A stretch of 64,000 nucleotides of DNA from assembly GCA_964433135.1 (NCBI GenBank), contig CAYSQW010000008.1, positions 26,720-90,719 on the forward strand, written 5' to 3'. Below the pieces are notes generated by a model. It saw nothing but the letters and a program-made list of their open reading frames with translations, was not told where the DNA came from and did not search any database. Position numbers and translations under genes: made by a program. Within the stretch, counting starts at the first letter, position 1. The number at the start of each line of letters is the position of its first letter. Positions 17,504 to 26,670 of this stretch are shown here, in pieces. Source of the stretch: CAYSQW01 sp964433135 (GTDB lineage: Bacteria; Acidobacteriota; Aminicenantia; Aminicenantales; Aminicenantaceae).

Positions 17504-18577
17504 ATGTCGAAGAAAAAAGTCGCCGCAGCCATGAGCGGAGGAGTGGATTCCTCCGTCGCAGCGGCGCTGCTGTGCGAAGAGGGATACGAGGTCATGGGAA
17601 TGACCCTGGAACTGGGGATCGGACATGAAAAATCCGGATCCGGGGCGGACAGCGTGCGCCTGGCGCGCGAAACGGCTGAACAGATCGGGATCCCGCATCG
17701 TACCGTCGACGCCAAACGGGAATTCGAGGCCGGAGTGGTCGAGGATTTCTGCCGGGAATATGCACGGGGACGAACTCCCAATCCCTGCATCCGCTGCAAC
17801 CGGCTCATCAAATTCGGAATGCTTTGGGAAGCGGCCCGGTCTTTGGGCGCGGAGTTTCTGGCGACCGGACATCACGCCCGGATCGAGCGTGATCCGGAAC
17901 GCGGGATCTTCCGTCTGCTCAAGGGAAACGACGGGGCAAAAGATCAGTCGTATTTTCTTTATGTCCTGGGTCAGGAGGAATTGGGGCGCACCCTTTTTCC
18001 GGTAGGAGAATTGAGGAAGGCGGAAGTGCGGGCGAAAGCCGAGGCGTTGAAAGTCGGGGCGGCCCGCCGGCCTGAAAGCCAGGAGATCTGCTTCATCCCC
18101 GACAATGATTATGTCGCGTTCCTGCGCGCGAGAAATCCCGAGGCTTTCCTTCCCGGGCTGATTCTCGATGCGGCGGGAAACCGTCTCGGCGGTCATTCCG
18201 GCATCATCGGATTCACCGTCGGCCAGCGCCGCGGACTGGGGATCGCGGCTCCTCACCCGCTCTATGTCCTGGAACTTCGGCACTGGGATAACGCCGTGGT
18301 GGTGGGGCCCGCGGACAAGCTTCTTCGCCGCGAACTGGCCGCTTCCGAGATGCGGTGGATCGACGGGATCCCTCCCGATAAGCCGTTTCCCTGCCGCGCC
18401 AGGATCCGCTACCGGCATCGGGAAGCGGAAGCCGAGGTTTTTCCCCAGGCCCAAGGATCCGCTCGTGTCGTCTTCGATGCGCCCCAGCGCGCGATCAGTC
18501 CGGGCCAGGCGGTCGTCTTCTATTCCGGAGATGAAGTTTTAGGGGGCGGCGTGATCGACAGTGTGGTGTCGGAGTAA
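17504..18577 (+). CDS. mnmA: tRNA-specific 2-thiouridylase MnmA
   Basis: A 357-residue tRNA thiolase that makes 2-thiouridine at position 34 of tRNA-Lys, -Glu and -Gln. The PP-loop SGGVDSS is at residues 11-17. The two catalytic cysteines are Cys95 in NPCIRCN and Cys196 in SQEICFIPD, at the usual spacing. TGHHARI and GAKDQSYFLYVL are also family features. ATG 17504 is used because GAGAGGA precedes it. It is convergent with the thiamine-binding protein gene (38-bp gap). Confidence 0.95.
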   Translation: MSKKKVAAAMSGGVDSSVAAALLCEEGYEVMGMTLELGIGHEKSGSGADSVRLARETAEQIGIPHRTVDAKREFEAGVVEDFCREYARGRTPNPCIRCNRLIKFGMLWEAARSLGAEFLATGHHARIERDPERGIFRLLKGNDGAKDQSYFLYVLGQEELGRTLFPVGELRKAEVRAKAEALKVGAARRPESQEICFIPDNDYVAFLRARNPEAFLPGLILDAAGNRLGGHSGIIGFTVGQRRGLGIAAPHPLYVLELRHWDNAVVVGPADKLLRRELAASEMRWIDGIPPDKPFPCRARIRYRHREAEAEVFPQAQGSARVVFDAPQRAISPGQAVVFYSGDEVLGGGVIDSVVSE

Positions 18578-18615
18578 TCCCGCCGCGAGCGCTTCAAGGT
18601 CCGTCTCAGCGAAGC

Positions 18616-18909
18616 TCAATCCTTTTCGAGGGCCTGAAGTTTGGTGAGGATGGATGCGTCCTTATCCAGCCTGTGGTCGATGCGGAGATCCACATGGATC
18701 CGCTTGACGTCCATGTCGACCAGCGTCTGGTGAGCGCGCTCGATCACCCTGAAAAGCGTTTCGAGGTCGGGAGATTCGATCGTGGTCGCCATTCCTCCGG
18801 TGACGCTTTTCAAGCCGGAGTCCTTGATGACCCGTATGACCTGCTTGACGTAGCGGCTTACGGAAGCCCCTTCGCTGGTGGGGAAAATCGCCAGTTCCGC
18901 AATGATCAT
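18616..18909 (-). CDS. MTH1187-family thiamine-binding protein (UPF0045)
   Basis: A 97-residue protein of the MTH1187/YkoF superfamily. It starts with MIIAELAIFPT, has GASVSRYVKQVIRVIKDSGL and SVTGGMATTIES (the ligand pocket region), and ends with an amphipathic C-terminal helix. Family members form tetramers that bind thiamine or related cofactors. AAGGAG lies just upstream. It is last in the minus-strand run rrf2-resB-ccsA-this gene, 62 bp after ccsA; a functional link to cytochrome maturation is not obvious. Confidence 0.85.
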   Translation of the reverse strand: MIIAELAIFPTSEGASVSRYVKQVIRVIKDSGLKSVTGGMATTIESPDLETLFRVIERAHQTLVDMDVKRIHVDLRIDHRLDKDASILTKLQALEKD

Positions 18910-18971
18910 GACCTTTCTCCTTGTTGATGTAAATTTTCCGAAAATTCCATTCCACGATCCGCCGAATCTTC

Positions 18972-19790
18972 TTATCTATAGGAATGCAGACCGGACAGCA
19001 GATAATTGACGCCGAAGAATGTGAACATGGCCGCCAGGAAACCGATGATGGCCACCAGAGCGGAGCGCCGGCCCTTCCATCCCATGACGATCCGGGTATG
19101 GAGGTAGAGGGCGAATACCATCCAGGTGATCAGGCTCCAGGTTTCCTTGGGATCCCAGCTCCAGTAGCGGCCCCATGCCTTGTAAGCCCAGATCATTCCG
19201 AAGACCAGGCCTCCCAATGTAAAGAGAGGGAATCCGATCGCGACGCATTTGTAGCTGATCTGATCAAGCTTTGAGGCCGTCCGGGCTTGGGATGCATCCC
19301 CCCCCTTTTTCGCCTTGGCGTCGGCGCTCAAGAACATGATGCTGGCGATGAAGGCGATCGCAAGAAAAGCCTCTCCCAGAAGGGTTACGGAAACATGCAG
19401 CCAGAGCCACCAGCTCTGCAGGGCCGGGATCAGGGGTGCGGTTTCCTTGGGCATGAGGGGAGACGACGCCAGGGCCATCAGCGCCACGGCGATCAAAAGG
19501 ATGAAGGGGGCCGTGCGGCGCAGATTGAACTTTTTTTCCGAGAGGATAAAAGACAAAACCAGCGCCCAGGAATAAAAGGACAGGGATTCGTACATGTTGG
19601 TGAAAGGCGCATGCCCGCTTTCGATCGTACGGAGAACCAGCGCCGCCGAATGAAGGGCTGTTCCCGCCGCGGCCGCCAGGAATCCGACGGAGGCCCAAAC
19701 CGGTTTGCGGAAAAAATAGAAACCGAAGTAGAGCAGGACGGCGGCGCCGTAGAGGATAAAACTCATGAGAAAGAAGATGGATTCATTCAT
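18972..19790 (-). CDS. ccsA: Cytochrome c maturation protein CcsA/ResC (system II)
   Basis: A 272-residue polytopic membrane protein of the heme-handling CcsA/CcmC/CcmF superfamily, with about eight hydrophobic segments. The tryptophan-rich heme motif WGRYWSWDPKETWSL is close to the C-terminus, and conserved histidines flank it (AALHSAALVL region, LWLHVSV, LYLHTRIVMGW). With ResB it forms the system II heme export and attachment complex on the outer face of the membrane. Its start overlaps the resB stop by 4 bases, which implies translational coupling. Presence implies that the organism makes c-type cytochromes. Confidence 0.92.
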   Translation of the reverse strand: MNESIFFLMSFILYGAAVLLYFGFYFFRKPVWASVGFLAAAAGTALHSAALVLRTIESGHAPFTNMYESLSFYSWALVLSFILSEKKFNLRRTAPFILLIAVALMALASSPLMPKETAPLIPALQSWWLWLHVSVTLLGEAFLAIAFIASIMFLSADAKAKKGGDASQARTASKLDQISYKCVAIGFPLFTLGGLVFGMIWAYKAWGRYWSWDPKETWSLITWMVFALYLHTRIVMGWKGRRSALVAIIGFLAAMFTFFGVNYLLSGLHSYR

Positions 19791-21148
19791 AGGGAGTTCC
19801 TCAAACCTGAAATGATTTCATTAAATTCGCGGGTCAATGCTTCCCGGTTTCCGGAGCCGCCGCCTCCTCCGATCACCAAAGTCCCGGAGGGATCTTCTCG
19901 AAGGATGAGGCGGATTTCACGGGGCCGCCAGTAAAAGGCCAGTCCCAGGCCGAGCATGATCAGACCGCAGCCGATCCAGATGATAAGCGCCCCGGGATCG
20001 CGTGCGGCCTGGATGACGGAATACTGTACGGCGTGAACGTCGGTCAGTTCGAAAACGAATGCACCGGGTTCGGTTTTATGGCTTCGCGGGAAATCGGGGT
20101 GGCGGGCGAAAATCCAACCGGCGAAGATATTTTGGCCGTTTTGACGAACCTCCAGAAAGGCGGCGGGATTATTCGGTTCCGAAGACCTGGAGATGACTTT
20201 ATTGTCGGCGGTCAGCGCGAAATCGGGAATAAAATGCCGCGCGAAGATCTCCAGACCTTCTTCGGACAGCGTCCCTGTGGTTCCGTTTTTGATCATGATC
20301 TCTTGCGCGAAGCCGTGGCGGGTCGGACTTTTTACCGTCAGTTTCAGGATCGGATTTTCCCAGTCGGTCCCATAGCTTGCCTGGTACAGCCGGTAGCCCC
20401 GGAATGACAACGGGTGGTTGACTTCGATGGTCCGGGTCAGAACCGGTTGCTTGTCCTCGAGGATGGTAAGGGTGCTTTTCCAATCCTTGACGCGCCGGTC
20501 CGGGTAGTACTCGGTCTCGAATTTGTCCAGCCGCACCTCGAATCCCGCTTCGGGCAGGGATGCGGTTTCGTCCGGCCGGAGAAGCAGATTCCGGCGGTCT
20601 CCACCCAGGCTGCTCAATATTCCCGCCGCCAGAACGAACAGGAGCCCGAGGTGGACGAGATCGGAGCCGAAACGTCCCGCCGTTTTCTTACGGCCGAGGA
20701 GATGGATCCCTGAATCGGCGGTTTTTTCCCGGGACCTGTACCGGTGCTTTCGGAGTGTAGAGAGAACACGATCGCGGGCGGATGCGGGCGGCAGGGGAGA
20801 CAGAAATGAATCATGCGGGGACAGCGTCAGCAGCGCGCTTTCCGGTTTTTCCACGGTCGGATTGATAAATGCTTTGGTTTTGGGTTTTATCCTCGTGAGG
20901 GTGCATGTCAGTGTATTGATCGCAAAGAGGAGGAGCAGGAGAACAAACCAACCCGAATGATAAAGATGAGTGAATCCGAGGCGGATCAGCCAGGGCGCCA
21001 GCATGCCGTAACGCGCGTTGTAGAAATCAGGAGATCGAAGCTGCGGGATGAGCGTCCCGATGAGAGCGGCCAGCGTGATAAGTGAAAGCAGCGCAACGGC
21101 AAGCTTCAGGGAACTGAAGGTTCTAATGAAAGACTTCATTGTGGGCAT
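19787..21148 (-). CDS. resB: Cytochrome c maturation protein ResB/Ccs1
   Basis: A 453-residue ResB. It starts with the cytoplasmic SLKLAVALLSLITLAALIGT helix and GTLIPQ, has paired N-terminal membrane helices (SGWFVLLLLLFAINTLTCTLTR) and a third segment near RFGSDLVHLGLLFVLAAGIL. A large periplasmic domain follows, and then a last helix (LIIWIGCGLIMLGLGLAFYW). This is the standard architecture of the CcsBA partner. No clear ribosome site exists; ATG 21148 or 21139 are both possible, and a TTG at 21157 extends the frame. It lies 140 bp after the Rrf2 regulator on the same strand. Confidence 0.9.
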   Translation of the reverse strand: MPTMKSFIRTFSSLKLAVALLSLITLAALIGTLIPQLRSPDFYNARYGMLAPWLIRLGFTHLYHSGWFVLLLLLFAINTLTCTLTRIKPKTKAFINPTVEKPESALLTLSPHDSFLSPLPPASARDRVLSTLRKHRYRSREKTADSGIHLLGRKKTAGRFGSDLVHLGLLFVLAAGILSSLGGDRRNLLLRPDETASLPEAGFEVRLDKFETEYYPDRRVKDWKSTLTILEDKQPVLTRTIEVNHPLSFRGYRLYQASYGTDWENPILKLTVKSPTRHGFAQEIMIKNGTTGTLSEEGLEIFARHFIPDFALTADNKVISRSSEPNNPAAFLEVRQNGQNIFAGWIFARHPDFPRSHKTEPGAFVFELTDVHAVQYSVIQAARDPGALIIWIGCGLIMLGLGLAFYWRPREIRLILREDPSGTLVIGGGGGSGNREALTREFNEIISGLRNSL

Positions 21149-21288
21149 CCGGAACAATGAGGAGCATTATATCGCCGGAACACTTTTTTCTCCTGAAGCA
21201 CTCGCCCAACGAAATTTTCTTGATGCCGGAGTTCGTTCCAGAGAACGTGCAGCTCGTGTCGGAAGGCATGGAATGCCGATGCGGCATC

Positions 21289-21744
21289 TCAATTAGTGGT
21301 TTTGGGCCGGGCGGGACTCGTGTTGAGCTTATGAGCCCTTTTGACAAGGTCCTGAAGGGTCAGGCTGTCGAAGTATCCCTTGAGCATTTGGCTGGCTTCA
21401 CTCCAGATCTCATGAGTGGCGCATTCTCCGATACGCACGCAGTATTCATCATCCTCCACACATTCCACCAGGCAGCAGGTTCCTTCCAACGCATGCAGGA
21501 TCTCGCTGAGCTTGATTTGGGACGGCTGCCGGGCAAGGGTGTAGCCTCCTCCCGCGCCGCGGATGCTTTTTACGAGTTTGTTGATTTTCAGGGGGATGAT
21601 GATCTGTTCCAGGTAACGAATGGAGATTTCTTCGTCACGGGAAACGTTTTTCAGGATAACCGCTTCATCTCCATTGTTGTGATGCTGAGCAAGATTGAGC
21701 ATCAATCGAGTTCCGTATCTTCCTTTTGTTGAAAGTCTTATCAT
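21289..21744 (-). CDS. Rrf2/IscR-family Fe-S transcription regulator
   Basis: A 151-residue winged-helix regulator. The DNA-binding domain (1-75) shows RLSTKGRYGTRLMLNLA and the wing GAGGGYTLAR. The cluster-binding loop has Cys90/Cys91, Cys95, Cys102, Cys108 and His111, matching the cysteine spacing of Rrf2 proteins that carry an Fe-S cluster. Such proteins sense iron, redox or nitric oxide and often repress their own promoter. GAGGAG precedes the ATG. It heads a minus-strand run with resB-ccsA, and is divergent from iorA, so it could control either side; that is inference. Confidence 0.9.
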   Translation of the reverse strand: MIRLSTKGRYGTRLMLNLAQHHNNGDEAVILKNVSRDEEISIRYLEQIIIPLKINKLVKSIRGAGGGYTLARQPSQIKLSEILHALEGTCCLVECVEDDEYCVRIGECATHEIWSEASQMLKGYFDSLTLQDLVKRAHKLNTSPARPKTTN

Positions 21745-21773
21745 TGCCGCTCCTCGCTCTCTTACTTTTTTTC

Positions 21774-21802
21774 ATACTAGCTTATCCGATAATCTATTTC
21801 AA
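21774..21802 (-). promoter_or_regulatory. Predicted rrf2 promoter with central TTATC-GATAA palindrome
   Basis: On the minus strand TTGAAA (21797-21802) and TAGTAT (21774-21779) are separated by 17 bases. An 11-base palindrome TTATCCGATAA (21782-21792) lies wholly in the spacer. A repressor bound there would block RNA polymerase, so autoregulation by the Rrf2 protein is plausible but not shown. Confidence 0.5.
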
Positions 21803-22009
21803 CTTAAATTTATAGAAATTCTAGGTTTTTTTCTTGGCGGGCGGGTTGATAAAATGCTGATCGACTCAAGGGATGATTCCGCGATAGGGAATTGTCCGGA
21901 CGGCGCCTTGACTCTTGATGGGGGAGATTGTATTCTTTGACTTAATAAAAAACGGAAAAGAGGCGGCTTGCCGCCGCCGTTGCGGAAATCCCAAAAAGAG
22001 GAGCGGAGT

Positions 22010-23614
22010 ATGAAAAAAGAAGTCTTATTGGGTGATGAGGCCGTTGCTCTGGGAGCCGTTCATGCGGGACTCAGCATAGGATATTCCTATCCGGGAACGC
22101 CGGCTTCGGAAATCATGGAGTATCTTATAAGATCCACCCGGGAGGAAAAAGGATTCCGGGCGGAATGGTGTGTGAATGAAAAAGTCGCCTACGAACAGGC
22201 CCTCGGCGTATCCTATTCGGGGAAGCGGACGCTGATTTCGATGAAGCATGTCGGGTTGAATGTGGCCGCCGATCCGTTCATGAATTCGGCTCTCGTTCGT
22301 ATCAACGGGGGACTGGTGATCGTGACCGCGGATGACCCCGGCATGCACAGCTCTCAAAATGAACAGGATAACCGGGCCTATGCGCAGTTCGCCGGGATCC
22401 CCTGTCTTGAGCCCTCTGATCAGCAGGAGGCTTATAATATGACCCGGACCGCCTTCGACATATCGGAGCGGTTCCATGTCCCGGTTATGATCCGGGTCGT
22501 GACCCGCCTGGCCCACAGCCGGGCTCAGGTGGAGACCGGAACCCGGCGGCCGGAAAACGAGGTCTCTCGCAGTGAGTGGCGGGATTGGACGCTGCTGCCC
22601 GCGAATTCCCGCCGCCATTTCGACCGGTTGATGAAGATACAGCCGGAAATCCTGGAAACGGTCGAGCGGTCGGAATACAACCGGCTGGAGCTGAATCCTC
22701 AAAACCGTTCCTTCGGCGTTATCGCTTCGGGGATCGGGGTGAACTATGTGCGCGAAAACCTCGGAAATCAACCCGATGTTCCTTCCGTGTTGAAGGTTAC
22801 GACGATTCCCCTTCCCGTCGCTTCGATAAAGAAGCTGGTCGCTCATGTGGACCGGATTCTTGTGGTCGAGGAAGGATTCCCGCTTATCGAGCGGCAGATC
22901 CAGGGGCTCTTCGGGATTCATGACAAAACCGTCCTGGGGAAATTGAGCGGTCATATTCCGCTGACCGGAGAGCTGACGGCGGACACCGTGCGGCAGGCTC
23001 TTGAGATGGAGCCGCGGCCTCAACGAAAAGCGGAGGCGTTCTCCCCGGTGGGTCGTCCCCCTCAGCTTTGCCGGGGATGCCCGCATATCGATACCCTTGA
23101 CGCCCTTACCCGGATTCTGGAAAATCACGCCGGGTCTTCCGTTTTCAGCGACATCGGCTGCTACACCCTCGGAGCTCTGCCTCCCTACAGCGCCATCGAT
23201 ACCTGTGTTTGCATGGGCGCGAGTGTCAGCATGGCCAAGGGCGGTGCCGACGCGGGGATCCATCCCGCGATCGCGGTTATCGGTGATTCGACATTTGCTC
23301 ATTCGGGAATGACGCCGCTGCTCGATGCCGCCACCATGGATACCCCCATGACGGTCATTATCGTGGATAACGCAATCGTCGCCATGACCGGCGGTCAGCC
23401 CACTTTCGCTTCCGGAGATAAACTGGAGCGGATCGTTCTCGGACTGGGAGTTCCCCAAGCGCATGTGAAGCGTATCACACCCCTCCCCCGTAATCGAGAG
23501 GAAAACATGCGTGTAATCCAGCGGGAGATCGAGCATAAAGGTATTTCCGTGATCATATCCACCCGGGAATGCATCCAGGAAGCGAGAAAAAAGAAGAAGA
23601 GAGGAGCGCGCTGA
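22010..23614 (+). CDS. iorA: Indolepyruvate:ferredoxin oxidoreductase alpha subunit, lacking ferredoxin domain
   Basis: A 534-residue TPP-dependent subunit that oxidatively decarboxylates aryl 2-oxoacids from Trp, Phe and Tyr to aryl-acetyl-CoA. The N-terminus LLGDEAVALGAVHAG and YPGTPASEIMEYL is the pyrimidine-binding domain. LCRGCPHIDTLDA starts the C-terminal half. The TPP/Mg site is GDSTFAHSG...DNAIVAMTGGQP. The usual IorA ends in a ferredoxin-like domain with two CxxCxxC...CP motifs; here the protein stops at STRECIQEARKKKKRGAR with none. The start is ATG 22010 after AGAGGAG. The iorB start codon follows its stop by one base. Confidence 0.9.
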   Translation: MKKEVLLGDEAVALGAVHAGLSIGYSYPGTPASEIMEYLIRSTREEKGFRAEWCVNEKVAYEQALGVSYSGKRTLISMKHVGLNVAADPFMNSALVRINGGLVIVTADDPGMHSSQNEQDNRAYAQFAGIPCLEPSDQQEAYNMTRTAFDISERFHVPVMIRVVTRLAHSRAQVETGTRRPENEVSRSEWRDWTLLPANSRRHFDRLMKIQPEILETVERSEYNRLELNPQNRSFGVIASGIGVNYVRENLGNQPDVPSVLKVTTIPLPVASIKKLVAHVDRILVVEEGFPLIERQIQGLFGIHDKTVLGKLSGHIPLTGELTADTVRQALEMEPRPQRKAEAFSPVGRPPQLCRGCPHIDTLDALTRILENHAGSSVFSDIGCYTLGALPPYSAIDTCVCMGASVSMAKGGADAGIHPAIAVIGDSTFAHSGMTPLLDAATMDTPMTVIIVDNAIVAMTGGQPTFASGDKLERIVLGLGVPQAHVKRITPLPRNREENMRVIQREIEHKGISVIISTRECIQEARKKKKRGAR

Positions 23615-23615
23615 G

Positions 23616-24197
23616 ATGAAGCAAGATATCATATTATCCGGAGTGGGAGGACAGGGCATCCTGTCCATCGCCTATGTGATCGACAATGCGGCTCTCAAGG
23701 ATGGAGTGGGTTTCAAGCAGGCCGAGGTGCACGGCATGTCTCAGAGAGGGGGCGCCGTACAATCTCATCTTCGGCTTTCCGACGAACCGATTTTCAGCGA
23801 TCTGATTCCCAAAGGGATGGCGGACATGATCCTGAGCGTCGAGCCGATGGAAGCGCTGCGTTATCTCGATTATCTGCAGCCTGAGGGATACATCGTCAGC
23901 AGCAGCACTCCCTTTGTTAACGTGCCCGATTACCCCGACCTTGAAGGCATGCTGAAGCACATCCGGGGAATGGATAGAACGGTCGTCATCGATTCCAAGC
24001 AGCTGGCTCAGGAAGCCGGGTCGATTCGGGCTCAGAACATGGTTATGCTGGGCGCGGCTTCCCATCTGCTGGCGCTGCGGGAATCCAGCCTGCTTGAATT
24101 TATACGAGGGCTTTTCGAATCGAAGGGCCAAGAGATAGTCGACCTCAATCTCGATGCTTTCCGGCGGGGCCGTGAGGCCGCAGCCGGAAGCCTCTGA
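23616..24197 (+). CDS. iorB: Indolepyruvate:ferredoxin oxidoreductase beta subunit
   Basis: A 193-residue gamma-type subunit of the 2-oxoacid:acceptor oxidoreductase family. LSGVGGQGILSIAYVI is the glycine-rich N-terminus, and AEVHGMSQRGGAVQSHLR is the conserved HGMSQRGG segment of IorB. It pairs with IorA to make the alpha2beta2 enzyme. It contains no Fe-S motif. It lies 1 bp after iorA and 24 bp before the ADP-forming synthetase, so the three are almost certainly one operon. Confidence 0.92.
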   Translation: MKQDIILSGVGGQGILSIAYVIDNAALKDGVGFKQAEVHGMSQRGGAVQSHLRLSDEPIFSDLIPKGMADMILSVEPMEALRYLDYLQPEGYIVSSSTPFVNVPDYPDLEGMLKHIRGMDRTVVIDSKQLAQEAGSIRAQNMVMLGAASHLLALRESSLLEFIRGLFESKGQEIVDLNLDAFRRGREAAAGSL

Positions 24198-24221
24198 TCC
24201 GGGCATCATTTCCGCAATAAG

Positions 24222-26555
24222 ATGAAGATCGATTTCCATACCATAGATGAAATATTTCAGCATGCGTTTGAAGAGAGGCGCTTTTTTCTCTTCGAGCATG
24301 AGGTCTACGGATTGCTCCGTTCCGCAGGGATTAAAACGCCGGCTTTCCGATTCATTCCACGAAACGGGCAGGTGAGGGAGAAAGAACTTTCCGTTTTCAA
24401 GGGCGATCGCCTGGTCATGAAGATCGTTTCTCCGCGGATCGTACACAAATCGGATGTGGGAGGGGTCGCTTTCGTCGCCCGCAGCGCCCGGGAGATCAAC
24501 CGGTCGGCGGAAAAGATGTTGGCGGAGGTAGCCGAGAGATTCGTGGACGGATCCCGCGCTCCCGCCGGCGGAGAGGCGGCGCTCGGTTCCGTACTTCCCG
24601 ACCTCCGAGGGATTCTGCTCTGCGAGGCGGTCTCATACGAACAGGTGGGATTCGGCTCCGAGATCCTGCTGGGGCTGCGATCGACCCGGGATTTCGGTCC
24701 CGTGGTCACTTTGGGAGGAGGCGGAACGGATGTCGAGCTGTTGAACGACAAGCTTAAACCCGGACGCGCGGCGGCCGTCGGCTCGGCATCGCTGCTTGCA
24801 TCGGAAGACATCATCGCCTGGATGAGCCCGCTTGCGGTTTATGAAAAGACGGCTTCCCGTTTCAGGGGGAGGAAAGTGCTTGTTCGTCCTGAAAAATTGG
24901 AAGACCTCTGCCGCCGTTTCTGCCTCCTGGGAAGTCATTATTCGGCTGTTTCGAAGCAAAAGGGCTTCGTTATCGAAGAAATGGAAGTCAATCCTTTCGT
25001 CATATCAGGTGGGGAACCGATTCCGCTGGACGGGATGTGCCGTTTTTCCCGTGATCATAGTGAAGAAGCGGAACGACCGGTCGATCAGATCGACGCCCTT
25101 CTCCATCCCGATCGCATCGGAATTATCGGCGTGTCTGAAAAGATGAACCTGGGACGCATCATTCTCAAAAACATCCTGGACATGGGATTTCCCGCTGACA
25201 AGATCTGGGTGGTGAAACCGGGTGTGGATACCATCGAGAAGTGCCGCTGCGTACCTCGCCCGTCGGACCTGCCCGAATCCGTGGACCTGTTTGTGCTGAC
25301 GGTCGCGGCGGATCAGAGTTTTTCTGTGCTTTCGGAGCTGATCGAAAACGGCAAAGCAAGCTCGGTTATCATCATCGCCGGAGGCATGGGGGAAAAAGAA
25401 GGAACGGAGACTCTCGCACGGGATATCCGGGATATGATCCGGGACAGCCGGCTCGGGAGAAAGCCGACGCCGGTCATCAATGGAGGAAACTGTCTGGGAA
25501 TCTTGTCCGCTCCGGGCCGCTATGACACGACATTCATTCCCAAGCACAAATTGTACGATCTGCCCCGTCCGGCGCAAAAAGCGTCTCCGCTGGTCCTGCT
25601 CAGTCAAAGCGGAGCCTTCATGATGTCGCGGTTGAGCCGTATACCGGGTATCGCGCCGCGCTACGCGGTTTCCATCGGGAACCAATTGGATCTGACCCTC
25701 GCCGATTATATGAAGTTCCTGCGCGACGATGCGGAGTCCCGCATCTTCGCGGTCTATATCGAAGGTTTTCTCCCCGGCGATGGACTGGCCTTTGCGCGCG
25801 CCGCACGGGAAATCACCTGTCAGGAAGGAAAGTCGGTCGTGGTCTATAAAGCCGGACGAAGCCCTGAAGGCCGGGCCGCCACCGCGAGCCATACCGCTTC
25901 GGTAGCCGGAGATTATGCCGCCGCTCACGCCGTTCTCTCACAGGCGGGTGTGATCATGACCGATTCTCTCGAAGAATTCGAAAACTTCGTCAAGGTGCTT
26001 TGTTTTCTTGAAAACAAGCGGTTTCGGGGCAGCCGTGTCGGTCTCATAAGCAATGCCGGCTTTGAATGCGTGATCCTGTCCGACAACCTGAAAAACGACG
26101 ATGAACTGATCGTCCCCGCCTTTACTCCCGAGACCGTCGGCAAGCTGAGCGATATCCTCAAGCCCGTCGGCATCGACCGGCTGCAGGATATCCATAATCC
26201 GTTGGATGTCACTCCGCTGGCGGATGATGGGGTGTTTGCCGCATGCTGCCGGGCCATCCTGGAGGACGGGAACATCGACTGCGCCGTCTTGTGCCCGCTG
26301 CCCCTTTCCCCTTCCATGAACACGTTGGCGGCTTCTTTGCGGCATCGAGAAGATATGACGGCCGAAGGGGGGATCTGCCGGCGTTTGCGGGAGCTTTACG
26401 ATAGCACGGACAAACCGTTTGTCGTCTGCCTGGATGCCGGAGCCAATTACCGACCCATGGCGGATCTTTTGGAGAGCTGGGGGATACCGGTATTTCATCA
26501 CAGCGACGCCGCCATGCGTTTCCTGCGCAGATGCGCCCCGGTTTTAAGCGGATGA
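24222..26555 (+). CDS. ADP-forming acyl/acetyl-CoA synthetase, fused in beta-alpha order
   Basis: A 777-residue NDP-forming acyl-CoA synthetase that converts acyl-CoA, ADP and phosphate into acid, CoA and ATP. The ATP-grasp (beta) part comes first (about 1-260), with MKIVSPRIVHKSDVGGV and IEEMEVNPFV. The CoA-binding domain follows (HPDRIGIIGVSEKMNLGR, about 290-400). The succinyl-CoA-ligase-like flavodoxin domains come last, with the phospho-histidine expected at His557 in ASHTASVAGD. Most fused bacterial enzymes have the reverse alpha-beta order. Placed straight after iorAB, it probably harvests ATP from arylacetyl-CoA or acetyl-CoA. Confidence 0.9.
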   Translation: MKIDFHTIDEIFQHAFEERRFFLFEHEVYGLLRSAGIKTPAFRFIPRNGQVREKELSVFKGDRLVMKIVSPRIVHKSDVGGVAFVARSAREINRSAEKMLAEVAERFVDGSRAPAGGEAALGSVLPDLRGILLCEAVSYEQVGFGSEILLGLRSTRDFGPVVTLGGGGTDVELLNDKLKPGRAAAVGSASLLASEDIIAWMSPLAVYEKTASRFRGRKVLVRPEKLEDLCRRFCLLGSHYSAVSKQKGFVIEEMEVNPFVISGGEPIPLDGMCRFSRDHSEEAERPVDQIDALLHPDRIGIIGVSEKMNLGRIILKNILDMGFPADKIWVVKPGVDTIEKCRCVPRPSDLPESVDLFVLTVAADQSFSVLSELIENGKASSVIIIAGGMGEKEGTETLARDIRDMIRDSRLGRKPTPVINGGNCLGILSAPGRYDTTFIPKHKLYDLPRPAQKASPLVLLSQSGAFMMSRLSRIPGIAPRYAVSIGNQLDLTLADYMKFLRDDAESRIFAVYIEGFLPGDGLAFARAAREITCQEGKSVVVYKAGRSPEGRAATASHTASVAGDYAAAHAVLSQAGVIMTDSLEEFENFVKVLCFLENKRFRGSRVGLISNAGFECVILSDNLKNDDELIVPAFTPETVGKLSDILKPVGIDRLQDIHNPLDVTPLADDGVFAACCRAILEDGNIDCAVLCPLPLSPSMNTLAASLRHREDMTAEGGICRRLRELYDSTDKPFVVCLDAGANYRPMADLLESWGIPVFHHSDAAMRFLRRCAPVLSG

Positions 26556-26670
26556 ATTGAATCCGGATTTCCGAACGATATTTCCATTTGCAATTTTCAC
26601 CGGCGTGATGTCACAATGTGGGCATGATTCCCTGCTTGTCATTCCATCTCACAATGTAAGGAGTACGTCC

